Assembly: GCF_003205575.1 (NCBI RefSeq)
Contig: NZ_PYBW01000043.1
Location: 66,707-99,774 of the forward strand
DNA from: Streptomyces tateyamensis
Lineage (GTDB): Bacteria > Actinomycetota > Actinomycetes > Streptomycetales > Streptomycetaceae
Direction: 5' to 3'
DNA length: 33,068 nt
In this document: in pieces, positions 7,533-14,542 of the stretch
How positions within the stretch are numbered: position 1 is the first letter of the stretch
How the letters are laid out: the number at the start of each line of letters is the position of its first letter
Made by a program: the position numbers and the translations under genes
The notes under the pieces: generated by a model
What the model was told of the DNA's origin: nothing
Seen by the model: the letters and a program-made list of their open reading frames with translations, nothing else
Database searches by the model: none

Positions 7533-8437
7533 GCCGCACCGCCCGAGCGCTCACCGCGGGCGAAGTGGCGCTCCAGGTAGTGCTGCCCGACGGCGAGCAC
7601 GCTGGTCACCACGAGGTACCAGAGGGTGGCGACCGTGAGCAGCGGGATGATCTGGTAGGTCTGGTTGTAGACCAGCTGGACCGAGTAGAGCAGGTCGTGC
7701 ACCGCCAGCACGCTCACGATGCTGGTTCCCTTGAGCGCGCTGATCAGCATGTTGCCGGCGGCGGGCACGATCACCCGCATCGCCTGCGGCAGCACGATGC
7801 GGCGCAGCACCCGCAGCCGGCCGAGCCCGAGCGCCTGCGCGGCCTCCAGCTGGCCGCGCTCGACCGACAGGATCCCGGCGCGCACCACCTCGGCCGCGAA
7901 GGCGGCTTCCAGCAGCGTGAGTCCGATCACCGCGGTGAGGGTCGGCCCGAGCAGGTTGACCGTCCTGGCGTGCAGCAGCTGCGGCCCGCCGAACGGCAGC
8001 CCCAGGCTCAGGGTCGGGTAGAGCGCGCCGATGTTGAAGAAGAACAGCAGCTGCACCAGCGGCGGGGTCGACCGGAAGACCCAGATGTAGGCCCAGCTCA
8101 GGCCGCGCAGCACCGGGTTGTCGGACATCCGGCAGACCGCCAGCAGGGTGCCGAGGAGGAAGCCGGCGCCGAGCGTGGCGGCGGTCAGCCACAGGGTGAG
8201 CAGCAGGCCGTCCAGGACGGCGGTGGAGGTGAAGTAGTGCCCGACCACCGCCCACTGGAAGGCGCTGTTGCGGGCAAGCGATTCCAGCACCGCCGCTGCC
8301 GCCACCGCCAGCAGCACGGCGGTGAGCACCCGGCCCGGGCGGCGGCGGGCGACGATCGGGGCACCGGGGTCGGGAAGCGGTTCGGGCCGGGCGGCGGCGT
8401 GGGCGGGGACGGGCAGGACATCCTGCGAGGTGGCCAT
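7529..8437 (-). CDS. ABC transporter permease, polar amino acid/opine type
   Basis: A 302-residue inner-membrane permease of the His/Glu/Gln/Arg/opine (HisMQ-type) family. The N-terminus is a cytoplasmic Pro/Ala-rich stretch, then a first membrane segment (VLTAVLLAVAAAAVLESLA) and several more. The EAA-loop signature that docks the ATPase is visible as EAAQALGLGRLRVLRRIVLPQA. It most likely works with the lipoprotein and ATPase encoded divergently at 10165 and 11093, since this is the only permease in the locus. The ATG at 8437 opens the frame. It overlaps the FAD/NAD(P) gene by four bases. Substrate: probably a sulfur-containing amino acid derivative, inferred from the leader peptide and monooxygenase next door. 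Confidence 0.9.
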   Translation of the reverse strand: MATSQDVLPVPAHAAARPEPLPDPGAPIVARRRPGRVLTAVLLAVAAAAVLESLARNSAFQWAVVGHYFTSTAVLDGLLLTLWLTAATLGAGFLLGTLLAVCRMSDNPVLRGLSWAYIWVFRSTPPLVQLLFFFNIGALYPTLSLGLPFGGPQLLHARTVNLLGPTLTAVIGLTLLEAAFAAEVVRAGILSVERGQLEAAQALGLGRLRVLRRIVLPQAMRVIVPAAGNMLISALKGTSIVSVLAVHDLLYSVQLVYNQTYQIIPLLTVATLWYLVVTSVLAVGQHYLERHFARGERSGGAA

Positions 8438-8541
8438 GGCGGCTTGACTCCAGAGCGGCGCGGCGGGTCACGGACTGCCATCACGCGACCCGTGTCCCTC
8501 AACACGGGCGGGCACCAGGCCCGTTGCTCACTCGCTCCGCC

Positions 8542-8551
8542 TACGATCGTA
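8542..8551. promoter_or_regulatory. Palindrome in the divergent sulfur-locus promoter region
   Basis: TACGATCGTA is a perfect 10-base palindrome between the permease gene and the leader peptide. It could be an operator for either direction. Its short length makes this tentative. Confidence 0.25.
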
Positions 8552-8597
8552 CGCGTGTGCGCAGGCATGCTGTCAAGCGGTCTCGGCCTGGCCATGG

Positions 8598-8627
8598 TTG
8601 ACGAACGGTGGGGTTCGCTGTTCCACT
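8598..8627 (+). promoter_or_regulatory. Candidate promoter for leader peptide and monooxygenase operon
   Basis: TTGACG (8598-8603), an 18-base spacer and TCCACT (8622-8627) resemble -35 and -10 boxes. The leader ATG follows six bases after the -10 box, so transcription would begin at or near the ATG and the leader would be leaderless, which is common in actinomycetes. Confidence 0.4.
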
Positions 8628-8633
8628 TACGCC

Positions 8634-8711
8634 ATGAACGCCGTGGAGCCCCTGGTCACCCGCGACCACATCGACTTCGGTCGAGTGTGGTCGGCGGCGT
8701 GTCGCGGCTGA
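8634..8711 (+). CDS. Putative sulfur-type leader peptide upstream of SsuD-like operon
   Basis: A 25-codon ORF, ATG at 8634 to TGA at 8709-8711, whose C-terminal half reads TRDHIDFGRVWSAACRG. This matches the actinobacterial leader peptide family (T-R-x-H-I-D-(L/F)-x-R-V-x-S-A-x-C-R) found ahead of sulfonate, sulfate and cysteine genes. The Cys codon lies three codons before the stop. A hairpin with a pyrimidine tail follows ten bases after the stop. The operon's first enzyme, an SsuD-like monooxygenase, begins 285 bases downstream. Attenuation by Cys-tRNA availability or ribosome stalling is the expected mechanism, inferred from the family. A second, divergent family member precedes the GST-like gene at 5271-5384. 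Confidence 0.85.
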   Translation: MNAVEPLVTRDHIDFGRVWSAACRG

Positions 8712-8720
8712 CCCGGCAGC

Positions 8721-8738
8721 GGGCCGCCTGATCGGCCC
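8721..8738 (+). terminator. Candidate attenuator hairpin after leader peptide
   Basis: GGGCCG (8721-8726) and CGGCCC (8733-8738) form a 6-base-pair GC stem with a 6-base loop, followed by the pyrimidine run CTTCTCCCTC. It begins ten bases after the leader peptide stop, so a ribosome stalled at the Cys codon would interfere with its formation. Confidence 0.45.
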
Positions 8739-8995
8739 CTTCTCCCTCGGAGACCTCCCTCGGTTCCCCCGTCCTGGGCCGAGCACCCCGTCCGCCGTCC
8801 GCTCCCCGGACCGGCCGTCACGGGTACCGGGCGCACGCTGCCGCCACCCCACCGCCGCTCGCTCCAGCTGACCGGCCATCACCCGCACCCTTCCTTCCGT
8901 CTTCCGCACTGCACCTCCCGTCTTCCGTGCTGCCCGCCGACTGCCCGCCGCCGTCGGCGAGTTCAGCATCGCTCCGCCCCGAAAGGCGCACCGCC
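8739..8995 (+). other. Untranslated leader of the SsuD-like operon
   Basis: About 257 bases without a convincing gene. It is pyrimidine-rich on the plus strand and carries an imperfect direct repeat, CCGTCTTCCGCACTGC at 8897-8912 and CCGTCTTCCGTGCTGC at 8918-8933 (14 of 16 identical, 21-base period). It probably belongs to the attenuated mRNA leader. Confidence 0.4.
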
Positions 8996-10168
8996 ATGCC
9001 TGTCGAGTTCCTGGGAATCGCCGCCACCGGCGACGGCTCGGAGACCAACTCCCGCACCACCGCGGCGTTCGACCGCGACTACACGCTCCGGCTGGCCCGG
9101 GCGCACGAGGAGCACGGCTGGGACCGCGTGCTCTTCGCCTACGGCGCCGGCTCGCCGGACCCGGCCCCCGCGGCGGCCTACCTGGCCGCGAAGCTGGACC
9201 GGCTGCAGATCCTGCTCGCCCACCGGCCCAACGTCTCCTACCCCACCTTCGCCGCCAAGACCTTCGCGACCCTCGACCAGATCAGCGACGGCCGCCTGAC
9301 CGTGCACTTCATCACCGGCGGCAACGACCACGAGCAGCAGCGGGAGGGCGACTTCCTGACCAAGGACCAGCGCTACGACCGGACCCTGGAGTACATCCGG
9401 ATCGTCAAGCGCGCCTGGACCAGCACCGAGCCCTTCGACCACGAGGGCGAGTACTACCGCTTCCGGGACTTCGTCTCCGACGTCTTCCCGGTCCAGCAGC
9501 CCCGGCCCGGCGTGTCCTTCGGCGGCTCCTCCCCCGCCGCCTACGCGGCGGGCGCGGCCGAGGCCGACATCTACTGCCTGTGGGGCGAGCCGCTGGCACG
9601 CACGGCCGAGCAGATCGAGGCGGTCAGGGCGGCCGCCCGCACGGCCGGTCGGACCGACCTGCCGCGGATCCAGGTCGCCTTCCGCCCGATCATCGCCCCG
9701 ACCGAGGAACTGGCCTGGGAGAAGGCGTACCGGACCGTGGACGCCATCAACGCCCGCAAGGCGAGCGGCGACCAGCTGGCCCGCCGCCGCTACCGGCCGT
9801 CGGCCGACGGCAGCTTCCGGCCGGAGAACACCGGTTCGCAGCGCCTGCTGGAGATCGCGGCGGCCGGTGAGCGCTACGACCGCGCGCTGTGGACCCCGAC
9901 CGCCGCCGCCACCGGTGGCGCCGGCAACTCCAACGCCCTGGTCGGCACGCCCGAGACGGTGGCCCAGGCCCTGCTCGACTACTACGACCTGGGCGTCGAC
10001 ATCCTCTCCGCGCGCGGCTACGACCTGTTGGACGACGCGATCGACTTCGGCCGGTACGTCATCCCGCTGGTCCGCGAGGAGGTCGCCAAGCGGGACGCCG
10101 AGCGGGCCGCGGAACGCGCCGCCCGCGCCGAGCAGGACCGCCACCAGCTGATCGCGCTCCAGGCGTGA
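8996..10168 (+). CDS. SsuD-like FMNH2-dependent (LLM class) monooxygenase
   Basis: A 390-residue protein of the bacterial luciferase-like family, closest in layout to alkanesulfonate monooxygenase SsuD (about 380 residues). Typical blocks are visible: FLGIAATGDGSETNS near the start, FAAKTFATLDQISDGR, HFITGGNDHEQQREGD, DQRYDRTLEYIRIVKRAW and the closing SNALVGTPETVAQALLDYYDLG. Such enzymes use reduced flavin and oxygen to cleave C-S bonds and release sulfite, or oxidise related sulfur compounds. The ATG at 8996 has a GAAAGG site at suitable distance; the open frame extends 23 codons upstream without support. It is the first gene of an operon with a binding lipoprotein and an ATPase and follows a sulfur-type leader peptide. 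The substrate could be a sulfonate or an S-modified cysteine as in Bacillus yxe; this is inference. Confidence 0.9.
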   Translation: MPVEFLGIAATGDGSETNSRTTAAFDRDYTLRLARAHEEHGWDRVLFAYGAGSPDPAPAAAYLAAKLDRLQILLAHRPNVSYPTFAAKTFATLDQISDGRLTVHFITGGNDHEQQREGDFLTKDQRYDRTLEYIRIVKRAWTSTEPFDHEGEYYRFRDFVSDVFPVQQPRPGVSFGGSSPAAYAAGAAEADIYCLWGEPLARTAEQIEAVRAAARTAGRTDLPRIQVAFRPIIAPTEELAWEKAYRTVDAINARKASGDQLARRRYRPSADGSFRPENTGSQRLLEIAAAGERYDRALWTPTAAATGGAGNSNALVGTPETVAQALLDYYDLGVDILSARGYDLLDDAIDFGRYVIPLVREEVAKRDAERAAERAARAEQDRHQLIALQA

Positions 10169-11079
10169 GCCGCCCCCTGCTCGGCCTCGCGGCGGCCGCC
10201 GCCGCGGCAGCCCTGCTGCTCACCGCCTGCGGTTCCACCAGCCCTGCGCCTAGACCGAGTTCCGCACCTGACGTGGTCTCGGGCGAGCAGCGGGTCGACG
10301 CCGTCGCGGCCCTGCTGCCCGCGGAGGTCCGCCAGGCCGGCACCCTGCGGGTGGGGAGCTCCTTCGGCTACCCGCCGTCCGCCTTCTACCCGGACCCGGC
10401 GACCAAGCGGCCGGCCGGCGTCGACATCGACGTCACCGACGCCGTCGCCAAGGTGCTCGGCCTCACCGTGGACCGCCAGGAGGCGGCCTTCGAGGGCATC
10501 CTGCCCGCGCTCGGCAGCGGCAAGTTCGACGTGGGGACCGGCAACTTCGGGGTCACCACGGCCCGGCTCCAGACCATCGACTTCGTGACCTACATCGACG
10601 ACGGCCAGGGCTTCGCGGTGCGCAAGGACAACACCGCCGTCCAGCCGGTGACCGACCTGCTCCAGCTCTGCGGACTGACCGTCGGCACCGGCGCCGGCAC
10701 CACCTTCCAGAGCACGCTCGACGCCAAGAAGGGCGTCTGCGCGGCCGCCGGCAAGAAGCCGTACCAGGTGCAGGTCTTCTCCGACACCGCCGCCATCCTG
10801 ACCAGTTTGCAGCAGGGCCGGGTGGACGTCGTCATGTCGACCATCAACGGCCTGCGCTACCAGGCCGCCCAACCCGCCTCCGGCACCAGGTTCCTGGGCG
10901 AGTTCCACCGGCTCGACGTCGGCTTCGCCTTCAAGAAGGGCTCTCCGCTCACCCCCGCGTTCCAGGCCGCCGTCAACCAGTTGATCAAGGACGGCACATA
11001 CGACCGGATCCTGCGCAAGTGGGGCGTCACCGGCTCCGCCGTCCCGCAGTCCCTGATCAGCCCGCCCGAACACCCCTGA
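10165..11079 (+). CDS. ABC transporter substrate-binding lipoprotein, amino acid type
   Basis: A 304-residue extracellular solute-binding protein (SBP family 3). The signal peptide ends in a lipobox, LTAC, with the lipidated cysteine at residue 22. The mature domain begins near AGTLRVGSSFGYPPSAF and contains the family block RPAGVDIDVTDAVAKVLGL, FEGILPALGSGKFDVGTGNFGVT and the second-lobe stretch LKKG-like FKKGSPLTPAFQAAVNQL. Start: GTG at 10165, overlapping the monooxygenase stop by four bases (GTGA), so translation is coupled. It should capture the substrate for the permease at 7529-8437 and the ATPase at 11093. The closest functional analogy is a cystine- or S-substituted cysteine-binding protein, suggested only by context. 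Confidence 0.92.
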   Translation: MSRPLLGLAAAAAAAALLLTACGSTSPAPRPSSAPDVVSGEQRVDAVAALLPAEVRQAGTLRVGSSFGYPPSAFYPDPATKRPAGVDIDVTDAVAKVLGLTVDRQEAAFEGILPALGSGKFDVGTGNFGVTTARLQTIDFVTYIDDGQGFAVRKDNTAVQPVTDLLQLCGLTVGTGAGTTFQSTLDAKKGVCAAAGKKPYQVQVFSDTAAILTSLQQGRVDVVMSTINGLRYQAAQPASGTRFLGEFHRLDVGFAFKKGSPLTPAFQAAVNQLIKDGTYDRILRKWGVTGSAVPQSLISPPEHP

Positions 11080-11092
11080 GGAGGAGCGCGCG

Positions 11093-11863
11093 ATGCCCAC
11101 TGACGACGTGATGGTCGACATCCGGGGCGTGCACAAGAGCTTCGGCCCGCTGGCGGTCCTGCGCGGGGTGGACCTGCAGGTCGCGGCCGGCTCGGTGACC
11201 GCGGTGCTGGGCCCGTCGGGCTCCGGCAAGTCCACCCTGCTGCGGGCGGTCAACCACCTGGAGAAGCTGGACCGGGGGTTCGTCGCCGTCGACGGCGAGC
11301 TGATCGGCTACCGGTACCAGGGCGGCCGGCTCCGCGAGCGGCCCGAGCGCGAGGTGCTGCGCCAGCGCACCGGCATCGGTTTCGTCTTCCAGGACTTCAA
11401 CCTGTTCCCGCACCTGACCGTGCTGGAGAACCTGGTCGAGGCCCCGGTCGGCGTGCTGCGGCGGCCCCGGGCCACCGCCCGGGCCAGGGCCCGGGAACTG
11501 CTGGACCGGGTCGGCCTGTCCGACAAGGCCGACGCCTATCCGCGCCGGCTCTCCGGCGGCCAGCAGCAGCGGGTGGCCATCGCCCGTGCGCTCGCGCTGG
11601 AGCCCAAGGTGCTGCTGCTGGACGAGCCCACCTCCGCGCTCGACCCCGAGCTGGTCGGCGAAGTGCTGGACGTGATCCGGGACCTGGCCGACTCCGGCAC
11701 CACCATGATCGTGGTCACCCACGAGATCGGGTTCGCCCGCGAGGTGGCGGACACCGTGGTCTTCATGGACGGCGGGGTGGTGGTCGAACAGGGCCCGCCC
11801 GACCAGGTCCTGGACAATCCCCGGCAGGAGCGGACCCGGGCCTTCCTCGCGAAGGTCCGGTGA
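11093..11863 (+). CDS. ABC transporter ATP-binding protein, polar amino acid type
   Basis: A 256-residue ATPase of the HisP/GlnQ group. Walker A GPSGSGKST is at residues 40-48, the Q-loop VFQDFNLFPHLTV near 99, the signature LSGGQQQR at 153-160, Walker B VLLLDEPTSALD around 173-184 and the switch histidine in VVTHE. The ATG at 11093 has GAGGAG seven bases upstream. It lies 13 bases after the binding-protein gene and completes a transporter whose permease is encoded on the opposite strand at 7529-8437. A strong hairpin at 11920-11957 probably ends the transcript. Confidence 0.95.
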   Translation: MPTDDVMVDIRGVHKSFGPLAVLRGVDLQVAAGSVTAVLGPSGSGKSTLLRAVNHLEKLDRGFVAVDGELIGYRYQGGRLRERPEREVLRQRTGIGFVFQDFNLFPHLTVLENLVEAPVGVLRRPRATARARARELLDRVGLSDKADAYPRRLSGGQQQRVAIARALALEPKVLLLDEPTSALDPELVGEVLDVIRDLADSGTTMIVVTHEIGFAREVADTVVFMDGGVVVEQGPPDQVLDNPRQERTRAFLAKVR

Positions 11864-11919
11864 GCCGGGGTTCCCCGCTTCGGCGCGAGCGTTCACTCGC
11901 GCCCGCGCTGCGGATGCTG

Positions 11920-11957
11920 ACGGGTCGTCGTACGGCAGGTGTCGTACGACGGCCCGT
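11920..11957 (+). terminator. Hairpin terminator after ABC ATPase gene
   Basis: Arms 11920-11936 and 11941-11957 pair over 17 positions with a 4-base loop and two imperfect positions, one of them a possible G-U. A weaker stem (GCGCGAG/CTCGCGC) lies just upstream. No U-run follows, as is usual in high-GC actinomycetes. Confidence 0.55.
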
Positions 11958-12236
11958 CGGCGTGCTCGCGGCCGGCTCACCGGCCGCCGGTCCGCACCGC
12001 CGTCGAGCCGACCGGTGCAAGCTCGCCGGGTGCGGGTGCGCGTCGCCTTGACCGGCCGTAGGGTTCCCGAATTCACTTCCGGTTGACCGCCTGCAGCGCC
12101 TGTGGCCAGGGCGTCACCTTCAATCGTTCGTCCCGTCCCCGCATCGTCCGCGACGGGACCGTCCACCTTTGCGGGCGGCAGACCTGCCCGAGCCGGCGGC
12201 CCGCCCACGTCGTTCCCGCGATTCGGAGGAGAATCC
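11958..12236 (+). other. Upstream region of the small Tat protein operon
   Basis: With the terminator before it, this is a gene-free gap of about 370 bases. It holds an inverted repeat GTCCCGTC (12130-12137) / GACGGGAC (12152-12159) about 80 bases before the next start, a possible operator or 5'-leader stem. No credible gene is seen on either strand. Confidence 0.35.
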
Positions 12237-12548
12237 ATGTCCCTGGACACCCCTGCAGCCGCCACACCGTCCGACGGCCTGTCCCGCCGTCACCTGATGC
12301 GCCAGGCCGCCGCCATCGGCGCCGCCGGCCTCGCGGTGACCCTGGCCGGCGGCGCCGCGCCCGCCGCTGCCGACGACGGCAGGTCCGAGGACCAGCCGGC
12401 CGGCCCCGCACCGGTCGACCACTTCGAGCCGATGATCGTGCACCTGCGGGACGCGCGCACCGGCCGGCTCGACCTGTTCAGCGGCGACCGCCACCACCGC
12501 GTCCAGGACCCGGAGTTGGCTGCCGCCCTGGTCCGCGCCCTCGGCTGA
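12237..12548 (+). CDS. Small Tat-exported protein of unknown function
   Basis: A 103-residue protein. Residues 16-46 form a twin-arginine signal (SRRHLMRQ, hydrophobic Ala/Gly core, A-x-A cleavage near APAAA), leaving a mature piece of about 55 residues. The mature part contains a compact motif (MIVHLRDARTGRLDLFSGD) resembling a beta-hairpin found in other small actinobacterial Tat proteins. The ATG at 12237 is chosen because a perfect GGAGGA lies six bases upstream; the open frame begins earlier without support. The DUF4331 gene follows after 107 bases on the same strand. A Tat signal on so small a protein suggests it is exported folded with a cofactor or a partner. Function not recognised. 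Confidence 0.8.
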   Translation: MSLDTPAAATPSDGLSRRHLMRQAAAIGAAGLAVTLAGGAAPAAADDGRSEDQPAGPAPVDHFEPMIVHLRDARTGRLDLFSGDRHHRVQDPELAAALVRALG

Positions 12549-12655
12549 GGACCCCGAAGCTCTCTCCACACCGGCCGGCTCCCGGCGGCGGCACCGCGGG
12601 AGCCGGCCGGCAACTCCTGTCCGCCCACCCACCCGACCCCCACAGCGAGGTACCA

Positions 12656-14032
12656 GTGTCGTCCCACCGCGAAGCCCCCGAGATCTCCAAGGACCCGGTC
12701 GCCGACAGCACCGACGTCTACGCCTTCGTCAGCCCCGACAGCTGCGACACCGTCACGCTGATCGCCAACTACCTCCCGCTGCAGGGCCCGGCGGGCGGCC
12801 CGAACTTCTACGAGTTCGGTGACGACGTCCTCTACGCCATCCACATCGACAACGACAACGACGGCCGCCCGGACGTCAGTTACGAGTTCCGCTTCGCGGT
12901 CGAGGTCCGCAACCCCGACTCCTTCCTGTACAACACCGGCCCGATCACCGCGCTGGACGACCCGAACTGGAACCGCCGCCAGACCTTCACCGTCACCCGC
13001 GTCGAGGCCGACGGCCGGCGCCGCGTGCTGGCCGAGGGCCTGGCCTGCCCGCCGTGCAACATCGGTCCGCTCTCCACCCCCGACTACGCCGCGCTGGCCG
13101 ATGCGGCCGTGCACCAGTTGGAGGGCGGACGGAAGGTCTTCGCGGGCCAGCGCGCCGAGGGCTTCTACGTCGACCTCGGGGCGATCTTCGACCTGGGCAC
13201 CCTGCGGCCGTTCCAGCAGCTGCACGTGATGCCCGCCTTCACCCAGCCGGCGCCCGGGGTGAACACCACCAAGGCCCTGAACGTGCACAGCATCGCGCTG
13301 CAGGTCCCGATCACCGACCTGACCTGTGGCGGCCGCAAGCCCGGCGACGTGCTGGACCCGCACGCCACCATCGGCGTGTGGACCACCGCCTCCCGCCGGC
13401 AGGCCCGGGTCATCAACACCACCGGGCACGACACCTCCTCCGGCCCCTTCGTCCAGGTCTCGCGGCTGGGCAACCCGCTGTTCAACGAGGTCCTCGTCCC
13501 GATGGGGCGCAAGGACCTGTGGAACTCGCAGCCCCCGGCCGACGACAAGAACTTCGCCCAGTACGTCGCCACCCCCGAGCTCGCCAAGCTCCTGCCGGTG
13601 CTCTACCCGGGCGTGTTCCCGAACCTGGCCGGGTACACCAAGCCGCGCGCCGACCTGCTCGCGATCCTGCTGACCGGCATCCCGAGCGGGGTCGTCCCCG
13701 GGTTCCAGAACTACACCGGCGACACCCAGGCCGACATGCTCCGCCTGAACGTGGCCGTCCCCCCGGCCGCCAACCCCAACATCCTGGGCCTGGTGGCCGG
13801 TGACGCGGCCGGGTTCCCCAACGGCCGCCGGGTCTTCGACGACGTCGTCACCGTCGAACTGCGGGCCGTGGCCGGCCTGACGCTGCCGCTGGTCGACCCC
13901 TCCTTCACCCCCGACGCCGCCACCAGCGCGATCACCGACGGCCTGACCCCCGCCGACGTCAAGAACCCCTACCTGGACACCTTCCCCTACCTCGGTGTCC
14001 CGTACGACGGCTACCACAACCCGTCCAACTGA
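12656..14032 (+). CDS. DUF4331 domain-containing protein without a signal peptide
   Basis: A 458-residue protein filling the DUF4331 family from its first residues (SSHREAPEISKDPVADSTDVYAFVSP). Acidic, Asp-rich stretches such as YAIHIDNDNDGRPDVSYEFRF look like calcium- or metal-binding loops. Two further family landmarks are LYPGVFPNLAGYTK and the closing FPYLGVPYDGY. The GTG at 12656 is preceded by CGAGG five bases upstream. No upstream in-frame start adds a signal peptide, although many DUF4331 relatives carry one before the SSHREAP block. It lies between a small Tat-signal protein and a His-rich protein on the same strand, and the three probably act together. Biochemical function of the family is not known to me. 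Confidence 0.88.
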   Translation: MSSHREAPEISKDPVADSTDVYAFVSPDSCDTVTLIANYLPLQGPAGGPNFYEFGDDVLYAIHIDNDNDGRPDVSYEFRFAVEVRNPDSFLYNTGPITALDDPNWNRRQTFTVTRVEADGRRRVLAEGLACPPCNIGPLSTPDYAALADAAVHQLEGGRKVFAGQRAEGFYVDLGAIFDLGTLRPFQQLHVMPAFTQPAPGVNTTKALNVHSIALQVPITDLTCGGRKPGDVLDPHATIGVWTTASRRQARVINTTGHDTSSGPFVQVSRLGNPLFNEVLVPMGRKDLWNSQPPADDKNFAQYVATPELAKLLPVLYPGVFPNLAGYTKPRADLLAILLTGIPSGVVPGFQNYTGDTQADMLRLNVAVPPAANPNILGLVAGDAAGFPNGRRVFDDVVTVELRAVAGLTLPLVDPSFTPDAATSAITDGLTPADVKNPYLDTFPYLGVPYDGYHNPSN

Positions 14033-14144
14033 CCGTCGCGGCGCGGCGCGAGTGTCCCGAGCACCCGCGCCGCCGCCCGGCGGCAGCCCCCGCCCCGCCC
14101 GCGCCCGCGGCCCCGCCCTCGCAGACAAGGCAAGCAGCGGAACC

Positions 14145-14501
14145 ATGACCGACCAGCACACCCACAGCCGCACCCACACCCACGCGCACACCCACGCGCC
14201 CCTGCCGGACCCCTCCCGCGAAGGAAGCGTGGTGCTGGAGATCGGCGGCACCCTCGGCGCGCTGATCATCCACACCGGCCTCGCGGAGGAAGGCCTGGAG
14301 ATCGAGGTCAGCCCCACCGAGGACGGCACCACCCGCACCCACGCGGCCGTGCGCCCGCGCCACCTGGGCGGGCACACCAGCCACTGCGCCGTCATCTCCC
14401 CACTCCCGGAGGGCGGGTACACACTGTGGCGCACCGCCGACACGCCGGAGGCCACCGTCGTCGTTCGCGGCGGCGAGGTCACGGAGTACCGCTGGAAGTA
14501 G
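14145..14501 (+). CDS. Small protein with His-rich N-terminus
   Basis: A 118-residue protein. Residues 4-18 are histidine-rich (HTHSRTHTHAHTHA), a likely site for binding a transition metal. The rest is a compact, mostly beta domain (SVVLEIGGTLGALIIHT, LEIEVSP, THAAVRPRHLGG, YTLWR, ATVVVRGGEVTEYRW) that I do not recognise as an enzyme. The ATG at 14145 is chosen because an AGCGGAA site lies just upstream and the conserved-looking domain begins soon after. The frame is open upstream but low in complexity. It follows the DUF4331 gene by 112 bases on the same strand. A metal-handling accessory to that protein is possible but unproven. Confidence 0.75.
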   Translation: MTDQHTHSRTHTHAHTHAPLPDPSREGSVVLEIGGTLGALIIHTGLAEEGLEIEVSPTEDGTTRTHAAVRPRHLGGHTSHCAVISPLPEGGYTLWRTADTPEATVVVRGGEVTEYRWK

Positions 14502-14542
14502 GACGAAACCCGTCGGCGGGCGTGGCCCGGGACGGGGCCGAA

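Noticed and set aside
8451..8560. Possible SAM-type riboswitch on the minus strand ahead of the permease gene
   Set aside because: I looked for S-box and SAM-IV core elements because of the sulfur context. Some GGGACACGGG-like stems exist, but the conserved core sequences are not there.
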